From positions 16,310,501 to 16,374,500 of the forward strand of contig NC_090954.1 in the NCBI RefSeq assembly GCF_040807025.1: a DNA stretch of 64,000 bases, written 5' to 3'. Made by a program: the position numbers and the translations under genes. The notes beneath the pieces were generated by a model. The model had not been told where the DNA came from. It searched no databases and worked only from the letters and a program-made list of their open reading frames with translations. Origin of the DNA: Struthio camelus. Taxonomy: Eukaryota > Chordata > Aves > Struthioniformes > Struthionidae. This document shows positions 12,092-22,105 of this stretch, in pieces. How positions within the stretch are numbered: position 1 is the first letter of the stretch; every line of letters begins with the position of its first letter.

Positions 12092-15000
12092 TCGTGCTTT
12101 TCAGTCATCTCTCCAAGACATTATTACTTTTCCGTTTGTCTAACGGGAATCCAGAGGAGACCAGTGCAACCCATAATATCTGATAGCATGAGGACAAAAC
12201 ATTTGGAGTTACGAGAAGCTGCTTTAGAACAGACTTGGTAGAAGCATAAACTGCTGTTCAGTGAAGTTCCTTTTGCCATGCATAAAGCAGTACTAATCTT
12301 GTTGGTTTCCTGTCCCTGATGCCTCCGGTACCTCTGATTGTGATATGTCAGATTACAATAAAAACAAAGGCAGAACAGTCATATGGCGAGAAGAGATACG
12401 GAAATTACAAATAGCTGCAAAGGTTTAAGATATTGCTGTCTGGCAAATGGAGGTTATGGAGGTCTATTCTGGTAGAACAGAAAGTATGAGAATTCCTTAT
12501 TTGCTTCAGTTCGAAGTAAACCACCTTCGCTTAATCCAGTGATGCTATGTTTTGCCACGTTTGCTATATTAGCGGAATCTTCTGACATTCTGAGTGGAAG
12601 CAGATGAAGATCTCTGCTGATGCTCCTGCACTGCAGAAAGTCTTCTCAAGTTGTCACTGTTCCCATCCTATTTTATGCAGAATGCCCTCAAACACTAAGC
12701 ATATGAAGCAGCATAAAACCTTTACAGAGATGTCTCTCAAAATAAAAAAAGAAGGATCTGTCCAACATGTTGTTATTTTTCTTGCTCCTATGAGAACTGA
12801 TCTATGTATGTATATAACCAACATGAGGAACTATAAGGCTGCAGGGTTGTTATTCTGTGCAGGGATGGAGGGAAAAATGGGGAAAATTCTCCCACAAGCT
12901 GATTTGTTGATGGTCCTTTTGGTGAAGAAGAAAATAAACTTTTCATGCTTTCAGAGTACCATGCCATCTATGTGGTTATCATTCTAGACTAGCTTTTTAG
13001 TGATGTGTTACACAGTAATACAGTCCTTCCAAAAATCAGGTTTGAGTTAGATCTGATGTGCATAGTTGCAACCATACAGTTTTATTCCAGCTACACAGGC
13101 TAAGCCTATGAAATCAGGATGGGAAGCCAAAGCTAAATATAGAAACTTGGAGCAAATTGCATTGTGATAGACCAAACAAAGTATTTTAAAGTCTGAGAAA
13201 TGAAAAAATGTGCCCTGAAAGACAGGTGTCTGAAACTATGACAAATGCAGTTGGAATCATCAGGATAATCTGACTGCTCTTGGAAAATTTCTAGATTGGC
13301 TCGTCCATGTATTAACCCATGTATGTGTCTGAAGAAGCTAACCCCAAAATATTGAAGTGTATTGCATTAAATAAGGAAAATGAAGAAGATTTGCAAATGA
13401 GTTAACACTGTACCTGTGTGCGACTCAAAGGGAATCTACACTGTTTCAAGTTTTTTCTGTTGACCTACAATAAACTAATTTGGATTGGAGAACATTAAAG
13501 ACGCATTTTGAGATAAAAAGAAATTAAATTGTAATCATACCAAAACTTGTAATCCTTTTGAAGGATTGTATCCTAAATCTCCCACTTACTTAAACAGCTA
13601 TGGAAAAAATCAAGCATTAAATTCATTCTTAACAATGAAATATCTAAGTAAAGGGAAAAAAAAGTGAAAGTGCAGTTTGCAGGTTTGCCCTGTATATTTT
13701 TTGGTCTGTTTATCCCTGTATTTTTAGTCTACTATTACTTGGTCTTAAGTGCAGGAAAAGAAATGGGAACATTCCAGTGAAAGCTAGAACCCATAATAAG
13801 CATTTTGAAATGGGTTATCTTCAGAAATATCTAACAAATACCGTGCCAGGGAAGCAGGCACAATACTTTCTATCTCTGTCTCTCTTACAGTGTTAAAAGG
13901 AGGTCTTAATGCCTTGTTTATTTTGTTGCATGAACTGAATATTTCACGTGGTTTCCGACTATCTGTGTTCTTTTCATAGTCAGAACTTGCATTTAAAATA
14001 TCACGAATTATACATGTATTATATATTTAACAAGATAGCATCGATGCCATCGTGGATTTGGAAGTATGAGGCCTGCTTAACTCTTATAATTAAGTCTTTT
14101 CTGAATGATAACTTCTGGCTGAAGTAAAATTTTGCGAGAATTGAATGAAACAGTAATGAATATGGCTACTTTATTATTGCTAGTAATGCTCATTAATTTG
14201 TATTTGAAAATACAGTATCTTGCATAAAATTGTATTAGCCTATGGAGAATATGCTCTTGACAGAAATATGATGTTTTGATCACCACAAAGCACTTAAAAA
14301 TATTCTACTATAACCAAACTAGTGCACAAACATAAATAACAGCGGCAAGATTTTTATGTGCCCATATAGTGAGTTTCTTGGAATATATTATGGCAGTCCT
14401 CACTTATTTCATCTAGAAATACCCAAATTGTTATTACCTGTATATATCCAGTCAGGTAACAATCCTAAAACATTATTAGTGCCCAATGATGTAAAGACAA
14501 GTGCTTATAAAAATGGCCTCTTAAGTATTGTACAAAGAAAACAACATCCTAGGAGTTATTTCTGGTGGAGTACAGGACATTAAAATGCTGCTAGATGATA
14601 TCCCAGCTTGGGTTTAAAGAATTAATGAAGAACAAATGTTCTAACTGACATGTAAGCATGAAATTCTCTCTGTGGGTTGACCTTCATTCTTCTGCAGTTA
14701 GTTAATGAGGATTGTCTTTGTTATCTTTCTTGCTGAAGAACCTTAGGGCCTTGTATCATTATTGAATGAACACAATGTCACCTCAGCTGGCAGAAATGTT
14801 TTGTCTTTTGTCAGGAAAAGAAGTTTCCTCATGTCAGCTGGTGAAAGCACAACACAGCAACAGCAGTTGAGACCAGACATTTCAATTCAGCTAACTGAGC
14901 CCAGTGGAGATGTTTAACCTGCTGCAGTTGTTTTGATCAGAATATGTAGGCTTCATTATTATCTGACTCTTGTATCTACTTCTGAAGTTTGCAACTATAT

Positions 15001-15205
15001 TGTTATAAATTAATGATAAACAGAAGCATTTTATCTTGAGAACTGCTCACAATATTCCCCTTCGAACAGTTAATTACCATTTGTCGGCAGAACAGTGTGT
15101 ATTTTTGAAACGAACACTTAAAGAACAGCTGCTTTTTATCTGATTCAAGCAGACAAGTGTATTGTAACTACCAGTGGATCTTGTAAGGTGCGGGAGCACA
15201 TCTGC
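12092..15205. other. Gene-free AT-rich stretch
   Basis: A 127-codon plus-strand ORF (12604-12987) lacks recognisable motifs and is probably chance. No RNA gene or known repeat was seen. The part at 14820-15000 is less simple in sequence and could be conserved non-coding DNA, which is inference only. Confidence 0.5.
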
Positions 15206-15396
15206 TCAGAAAACTGGAGCTGTAACTTTGAGCTGTTTTGTGAGCTGCTTCATATTATGTAGAGCTGTATAAGGGCTCGAGTAAAAATTGCAAGTTTCAT
15301 CCAACATCAGCGTATTATTTGGGCTGCCCGGCATACTTGTAGCATTCTCTCCGTTGCTCAGGGCGCCCGTGTTCATTGCACACAGCAGCAAAGCCA
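15206..15396 (-). other. Weak candidate terminal exon, minus strand
   Basis: On the minus strand a pyrimidine tract with eight T and then TTAG precedes 15396. From there one frame stays open for about 63 codons to a TGA at 15206-15208. The first residues (ALLLCAMNTGALS) resemble the hydrophobic core and cleavage region of a signal peptide, and two N-glycosylation sequons (NAT, NNT) follow. The segment is richer in CpG than its flanks. Against it: no internal 5' exon, donor site or poly(A) signal was identified, and I do not recognise the protein. It is compatible with a secreted or membrane protein fragment, a pseudogene fragment, or chance. Confidence 0.15.
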
Positions 15397-17092
15397 CTAA
15401 AAAAAAGTGAATCTGCTGAATTCATAAACAAAATTTAATTTGTCTGTATTTACAAATGGCTCAGGGTGAATGTGGGGGGGAAGGAAGAGAAGTCATTAGC
15501 TGAAATCATTATTTCAGAAATGTATCCATGAGTTGTCCATCGAGCTTTATTACGTACAAGAGAGCTGCTGATATAGGACCTGATCATGCATATACACAAA
15601 ATCTCTGTTGCTGAAGGAAATGCTAAGTGTGCAGATGTAAGTGGTCAGTTTAACATCCTTCTAGAACCTCCTCTGAGAAACCCCTGCTGAAATTTCTAGG
15701 GGAAAGACAAATACCCTTTTTTCCATCATTTTTGCCTAGCAGAAAAAAGATGCTAACCTGCCGCTGAGGACCCCTTTCCTCAATTCCCTGTACTGTGAGA
15801 GCATGCAGAGATGCAAAAGCTTTCTGTCAAAAATAATTCCCTTTACATGCAAAATTGGCTTCAAATCACAAGCTTGTGGCACTATTGCTAGTCTAGAGAT
15901 GAGACTGAAAAACAGAGATGAAAGAAGTTTCCCTATACTCGGAGATAGAGGCTCAAGCTCTCCGGGTGGGAGTTTGTCGTAGCGGCACACCAGCTGGGGG
16001 CTGAACAGAGAGGGGTATGAAGCACTTAACCGGTAAACCTGTGTCCTGCTCAGGGCAAGGACAACACTTCCATTGGATTCACCTGGACAGATATTTTCCT
16101 CATACTCTCCAATTTTGCATACTGTTCTTGAAAACACATACTAATTGGAGAAAATTGCATATTTTTCCTTGGGAACAGACAATCTTATCTGCAAGTATGG
16201 CCACCTAAATTGGAGTGCCTAATTCTAGGCTGAATGTTTGAGAAGTCCTGAAAAGTTACTGAGTAGTATAATTTGAATATCTAATTATGCCTCTTTCCTA
16301 ACCCACCAAAATACTCAGTTTTCAAAAAAAAAAAAAAAAAACCACATTGGGAACAATCTGCGGTCTTTCAAAGTTTCTTGTGTAATGAGATCCAACCTCG
16401 AAAAAGAAAAAAAATGCACTGATCAGGCCTTCATTTGGAATGTGAGATACACAGGCAGTAGTATTTATTCCAGTTAATAGTTGTCTTCTTTTCTACTTAG
16501 GGATGTCTCCTCTTGCTCCCTGATTTTGACCAGAATGTTCTTCTGCCACTCTTTCTTTGAGAAGTGTGGTTTTATTTTAAAATAAATTGCTTTGGATAAA
16601 TCATTATTTTTCAAGCAAAAAGAAAAACTATGATTGAAAACTTCAGACCACTCCAATCAGCTGAGTCTTTGTGTGAGATAATGTTGATTATTTTGTTTAA
16701 ATAGGGTGGCCTACTCAGAAGAGCAACACACTATCATAATCCATGCTAAAAGGTAATGAGCAACAGCAAATGAGACCTGAAACGATTTATGTATTCAGAG
16801 GCTTTGTTATGTTGCGCTTTGCCTTATAGTCATCTTTTTTTTCAGGTGAGAGTACTTGAACCAGCATTACATCAATCCATGACCATGGTGTTGTTAATGT
16901 ATCATGCAAAGGAAAGGTGTTTGTGCAGGTTTGTTATCCCAGTATTCAGCTCATTCTCAATCCTGTAAACTGCATTTTTGAGCCGACAGGCTCATGCGTT
17001 TTGTTAAAGTCATTAAAATAATGCTGTATTAAATACTTCTCTAAAGTAAGTCAAGTACAACTGTGTTACCTTCTGGTTATTAGGATACATAT
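15397..17092. other. Gene-free stretch
   Basis: Holds a 133-codon minus-strand ORF (15736-16137) with no recognised motif or splice context, and a poly(A) run near 16322-16340. No gene is called. Confidence 0.5.
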
Positions 17093-17250
17093 GTCTAATA
17101 TACATTCATTTTGGAGTCCCTTAGGGGACAGCCTGGTTGTTAATACAGCAGAGAACAGCTGAGCGAGCATATGGTTTATTAAGACATGCTTATATTAATT
17201 GTACGTGGATGCTATTCAAAAGGGTCACTGGTCTATAACTGAGAAATCCT
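17093..17250. repeat. Dispersed divergent repeat, copy A
   Basis: This segment aligns by eye with 21946-22105 over about 150 bp, in the same orientation. Shared blocks include TCTAATA at the start, AGGGGACAG, TTGTTAATACA (TTATTAATACA in the other copy), GCATATGGTTTA and GTCTATA. Identity is moderate and indels are present, so the pair is old. I do not recognise the family; it could be an ancient transposon or an ancient segmental duplication. Confidence 0.7.
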
Positions 17251-18555
17251 TCGTGATCGCTACTTTGAACCTCAGAGCTCAGTAGGAGCACTCTTGATCT
17301 GATCTGTTTGTCTTCAGCTGGAAAAAATACTGCATTTGTATCTAAGTCGGAAATTAATGGAACACTTGAGAACCTAATACCATAAAAATGCAAACAGTGA
17401 ATGAATTGGTAGAACATTGAAGAAGATTTTGCAGCCATGATGAAATTGCGGATTGGAAGGTCTAGAACTCACAGGTTTATAGAGTACCTTGTGCAATGAT
17501 CTGATCCATGATGGGACCTAGCACAGTGTACACAGCAAAACAGCATAACCTGGAACCATTGGAGTTCGTAATTTAAAAACAGTTAAAGTCACGTCTGCAT
17601 GACTTTCACCCTCATACTGCTCACTTGATTTCTTTCTCGAGTATTGCAGTTTCTGGTCTATTGCTTGACACCAGTTAACATTTATATTAATCTTTTATTT
17701 TTAAGGCTGCTTTTCATTACAAGAGATGACACCGCACACGCTGTGTCCTGCAATGCACCGTTTCAACTCTCTGGGGAACGCCAGGCAGAACATTACATGA
17801 ATGTAGCCTGAAAGTAAAATTATACAGATTTAAGTTGTGAGAAGAAGACCTAGTGTGGAACAAGCTCAGGACAGCTCAGTTTTAGATTTCTTCCTCTCCT
17901 TACAAAGCTACTTTGATCGCAGAAATGGTGCAATCCGTGTGTCTAACACCTCGAATCACATGTGCCATGTCTTCATTGCTTAACTTAGGGCAAGTTTTAG
18001 TCTTCCTGTGATGCTGCAGAAACAGAAAAGGCTGCACTTTGCCTTTTCCATCACTTGGCTTCTTAGCTTGTCTCGAGCTGGCTGCACAGTACACAACTTC
18101 AGAAAAAAATTGTGCTGAGAGAAAAGGCTGTTTCATTGCTGTATCTACAAGAATTGTATGGTGGGCACTGTTAAACTGTGTTAGCACACATCTGAATCTG
18201 CAATCTGACAATTTAAAACATAATGAGTCAGTAAATAATTCTACTTGTGAAAGTAAACCAATACCCTAGGTGCAATCTTTTAATAATATTTTTCTATGCA
18301 AAATTTTAATTTTTAAGAAAATCTTGAGCGGTACTTTTCTTTTTCAGAAGCACTGGGCCAGGATAAGTTAATAGGTCAAATCTGAAGCCGTACGCTAGTC
18401 ATGTAATCAGTCGTATGGCGTGGCGGCATCAATGTGAGCTCTCTCAGCTGTGAGAGGTGGCAGAGCAAAGCTCAGACTGAGTGTACAGAAGTAAAAATAG
18501 GGAGTATTTCTATCATTACCTGTCTTAAAACGTTTTTAGAGGGCTGGTAGCCTGC
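17251..18555. other. Gene-free stretch
   Basis: A 103-codon minus-strand ORF (17900-18211) and an overlapping plus-strand ORF have no recognised motif. The rest is AT-rich non-coding DNA leading up to the GC-rich region. Confidence 0.5.
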
Positions 18556-18672
18556 TCGCTGAGGCAGGCAGCAGGAACCTTGGGCTCCGGTGGCTGTGCC
18601 CGTCCCGTCTCGCCCCGGCCCTGGGTCCCTCCTCGGAGCCTCCCTTCCTCCCTCCGAACCGCTCGTGGGCAG
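18556..18672. promoter_or_regulatory. GC-rich outlier block upstream of the CpG island
   Basis: About 120 bp, C-rich on the plus strand with several CpGs, is separated from the main island by some 400 bp of AT-rich sequence. It may be part of the same regulatory domain. Minus-strand ORFs across it (18472-18822) reflect composition. Confidence 0.35.
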
Positions 18673-19197
18673 CCTTTTAGACCTGATGTAGGAGCGGTGG
18701 TTTCTGATTTGAAGCGTTTCACAGTTACCCCAAAATACTGAGGCACTCCAGATCCCCAAGACCTCTCTTCTAGAAATATATTCTAAAAATCTAAACCCTA
18801 AAATAGCCCAGCAGTGAAACATAACTGCAATTTATAAACATATAGCTCTAGTTCTTAAAAGTTATAAAGTTCAGCTATAAAATTACCACAAAATAAAAAA
18901 TCTGAACAAATTTTTATGGTAGTGCTTCAAAGACCACAAGAAAAACAGCAGCACCTCTCGCTTCCACTGAAGAAGAAACAAACCAGAGGTGCCTGGACAC
19001 GAGGTGAAACCAGCACATTATTTCGTTAGTTTGACATGGTTTGTGTCAAGCCGAACGTTTCTGCACGTGACCGCTTTGGTGCCGAATAAAGACCATAGTT
19101 TTGTCTGACGGCGAAGGCGCCGTGGTGCAGCTCGGCAGCCGCCGAGCGCCAGGGCCGGGGTGGCCGCGGACCCAGGGCGGTGCCCGTGCGGGGCCGG

Positions 19198-19513
19198 TCT
19201 GATCTGGTTTGGTCCGGTGCGATCCGGTCCTGCCTGGTCTGGTCTGGTCTGATCCAGTGCGGTGCTGCCCCGCGCCGCAGGGCGGGCGAGGCCAGTCTGA
19301 TCTGGTTTGGTCCGGTGCGATCCGGTCCTGCCTGGTCTGGTCTGGTCTGATCCAGTGCGGTGCTGCCCCACGGCCGCAGGGCGGGCGAGGCCAGTCTGAT
19401 CTGGTTTGGTCCGGTGCGATCCGGTCCTGCCTGGTCTGGTCTGGTCTGATCCAGTGCGGTGCTGCCCCGCGCCGCAGGGCGGGCGAGGCCAGTCTGATCT
19501 GGTTTGGTCCGGT
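19198..19513. repeat. 98/99-bp tandem repeat, about 3.2 copies
   Basis: Units start at 19198, 19296, 19395 and 19493, the last truncated after about 21 bp. The copies are nearly identical; the clearest difference is the CCCGCGCCG / CCCACGGCCG segment, which also makes the second unit 99 bp. Each unit contains shorter GGTCT/GGTCC pentamer repeats, so the array is nested. Because 98 is not a multiple of three, frames shift between copies, and the Gln/Asp/Arg/Pro-rich or Trp/Ser/Gly-rich ORFs on both strands are repeat artefacts. Confidence 0.95.
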
Positions 19514-19765
19514 CACGCTCAGCGCAGCGGCGGCGGCGGTGAGAGGGAGGAGGCGCGAGGAAGAAGTCACCCGAAACAGAGCCGCCAGGGCGGCGCGGGG
19601 TGGCGGTGGAGAGCTGGCGTAACCCCGGCCAGGCAGGCGAGAGAGGAGGGCGGCCGGCGGGCGGTTGTTGAGGCCCTGGCAGAGGGGGACGGGTGTTGGC
19701 CCGCGGGGTCGGCTGGAGGGAGCAGAGGGGGGCTGCGCCCTGCTGCTGGAGGCCGGCCCGGCGGC

Positions 19766-19790
19766 GGGGGTAGAGCGGGGGCGGGAGGGG
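19766..19790 (+). other. G-quadruplex motif
   Basis: Four G-runs on the plus strand (G5, G5, G3, G4) are separated by loops of six, one and one bases, which meets the usual G3+N1-7 rule. It lies inside the CpG island, where such motifs often sit near transcription start sites. Confidence 0.75.
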
Positions 19791-20060
19791 TGAGCGGTGC
19801 GGTGGCAGCAGGGGTGGCTGACCCTGTGGCCTTAATCATGGCCTTGGTGACCTTCAGTTGACCTGGGAGGGCGTGCAGTTTGATTTAACGCCACAGAAGG
19901 AGTTGTGAGGTTGAAGGGAGCATGGAAGGAGCAGGCGGTGGGCGAGGAGGTGATGCGGGGCTGCCCGCGGGGGCTGCGGGAGGAGGCCTGGCGCGGAAAC
20001 CCCGGCGGGGCGCCTGCCGCCTTCCCTCTGCCACGGCTTCCTCCTCCAGCCTCGTTTTCT

Positions 20061-20404
20061 CCGCTTAACAGCAGGCACGGCAGAGAAATCGTATCTGGAT
20101 CATAGCGGTCTCTCAGGTGTCTTGTCTCTCCTCCATGCTCCTTGGTCTTAAAAATACCTCTTCTACTGATTTACTTCTCCTAGCGTTGTAGAGATCCCTC
20201 AGCAATAGAGACTCAACCTTTCACAGTCCAAACGTTTTCCTGTGGAAAGAGGGCGTTAAAAATTATTATGCTTTAAACTGCTAGGATGTGAGATGGCACA
20301 GGTGGACACATTCTTAACTGGTTTATCCAAGGAAAGTGATGCTGAATATGGGCTGCTGAATAGTGAAGTAGATTACTGACCCTGTGGCCTGAATACTCAT
20401 CACT
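20061..20404. other. CpG-island shore, no feature
   Basis: Composition falls back to background here. I see nothing specific. Confidence 0.5.
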
Positions 20405-20545
20405 AACTCGTATTTATTTCTTCATTTTGTGTCATTTTAAAATGACTTGCCCAGATACAACTTTTTCTTTATTCCTTTACCTGTAAAATAGGGGAAACAT
20501 TTTACAGTGGTGTTGTGAGAATGAAGTCTTTGATGCTGCAAAAAA
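20405..20545 (+). repeat. Probable MIR-like SINE relic (forward)
   Basis: The segment ACTTGCCCAGATAC, then CCTTTACCTGTAAAATAGGG, then TTTACAGTGGTGTTGTGAGA follows the order of the MIR/CORE-SINE consensus ('acttgccc', 'tcatctgtaaaatgggg', 'acagggttgttgtgagga'). It is diverged and truncated. The assignment is from memory of the consensus. Confidence 0.55.
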
Positions 20546-21945
20546 TAGGCTGTACTAGTCATACAGAAGAAACGTTATATGCAGGTTTCTTATTTTGGAA
20601 TTTCATTTGTAAAGCTAAGCAAAAACCTCATAGCTAATCTAATTAATATATTCTTATGGCAATTTTTTAGTGATACATGTTATTTCACAAAAAATGGGAG
20701 TATAAAAAAAATCTCCTAAAGAAATAAGGTTCTTCTGGTCTCCCAAAATATTCCTCTGGTCTAATCAATTTCCTTTTAAGTAACTAAAAGCATTTCCTAT
20801 TTGTAAGAGGAGAAATGTGATGCAAATATTAATGTGCAAGTTTCCTTTGTATATATCTGATCTTCTTTAATCTGCTACTAGTAAGCAACAAACAAAAGTT
20901 AGAATAGTGAAAGAAACTCTTGAACTCCATGTTCAGAGAGTACAGTTTATTTCTGGTATTAATAGAATCTTTTTCCACAATGCCACTGATGGAGCAGCTG
21001 TTTTTATGGAGACTATTGCCGTCAGTCTTGTATGAAATGGAGCTGCACGTAGCCATGGTTAGCTTACCTGCCTCTGTGGTTACTAGGAGAGGACTAAAGG
21101 TTTGCAAGTATGAAAATGCAGCTCTTGCGTTGGACAGTGTGATGCCGGAAAAGTGGTGATGGTAACGCACTAAAATTCCTCTAGAGATATGTTAGTCTTC
21201 GCATGGTCTGTGGCAGTTTGGAAGGGCAAGATGCAGTCAGCAAAAAAGCTTCATATCAGGTAAGGTCCCTGACCCTTGCTAAAACAGGATTCCTTTGTAG
21301 GGGATTATTTAGAGAAAATATATTTTATCTCTTTCAGGCTAATTTTTAGCAGTATTGATTGTAATTGCTGCAAGTATAAATTGAAGGAACTCTTCAGAAA
21401 GGCAGTAGTCATACGCTGCTTCAGATAAACCAGAGCTGATCTATGATATTTGGTGTTGTCTAGTCTCCAAGAGCAAATACAGATGTCTACTTTATTCAGT
21501 GCAAGGAGGTGTCTGTTAATTTCATTGGAAGATGAAAACATACATATTTGAAGAATATATTTATCCGTAAAAACTGAGTATAGCTCTTACCAAATTTCAG
21601 AATTAACACCCGCTCCCCCCATCAGTAAACACTGCTGGTGTTCAACACATATTAAACCTCCTGGAAGTTGGGGAAAAAAAATGGTTGATGATGCTGTGGT
21701 TTACCAAAGACTGAAATATTCTGACACTTTTAATCTGAAGATACTTGAATTGTACAAGCAGAGTGTTTGAAAATTGACACGGTTACAAAAAATTTTAATA
21801 GCAGAAGAGCCAGGTGTTCTACTTTAATCACACTAGAAGAAACAGCTGATGCATACTGCAGTAGCAGTAATTCCAAGCTAGAAGCCTACAAATAATCTAG
21901 CTACAAATTATATTGTCAAGGGAATTCAAATACTTTGTAATATAT
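20546..21945. other. Gene-free AT-rich stretch
   Basis: Overlapping opposite-strand ORFs at 20829-21170 are short and show no recognised motif. No RNA gene or repeat is supported. Confidence 0.5.
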
Positions 21946-22105
21946 TCTAATACATATTAATTTGAGAGCCCTATAGGGGACAGTCTTGTTATTAATACAC
22001 AGAGGAGCAGATGTGATAGCATATGGTTTACCAACTTGTATTTATGTTAATTCTATGTAAATAGGATTTTAATAAGGTAACATTAGTCTATAGCTTCAGT
22101 TTTCT
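21946..22105. repeat. Dispersed divergent repeat, copy B
   Basis: Same orientation as copy A (17093-17250), about 4.85 kb downstream. Shared blocks in order are TCTAATA, AGGGGACAG, TTATTAATACA, AGCATATGGTTTA and GTCTATAGC or its equivalent. The CpG island lies between the two copies. Confidence 0.7.

Larger units (their letters stand above)
19090..20060. promoter_or_regulatory. CpG island, probable promoter of an unassigned transcript
   Basis: This is the only long GC-rich, CpG-dense region of the window. Its left part carries the 98/99-bp tandem repeat. Its right part has GGC triplets, purine-rich GAGGAGG segments and a G-quadruplex motif. A donor-like GTGAGAG follows a (GGC) run at 19539, and other donor-like sites lie nearby, so a plus-strand non-coding first exon is possible. 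No convincing start codon with a long coding frame follows; the ORFs seen are composition or repeat shadows. CpG islands usually mark promoters in birds and mammals, but the direction and gene are not determinable here. Confidence 0.6.

Noticed and set aside
12604..12987. 127-codon plus-strand ORF
   Set aside because: No recognised domain or flanking splice sites; Met/Lys/Ser-rich chance frame.
15736..16137. 133-codon minus-strand ORF
   Set aside because: Some CpGs and balanced composition, but no splice sites and no recognised protein.
19018..19861. ORFs of 117-174 codons on both strands
   Set aside because: They are shadows of the 98/99-bp GC-rich tandem repeat and CpG island, where stop codons are rare through composition; the unit length shifts the frame from copy to copy.
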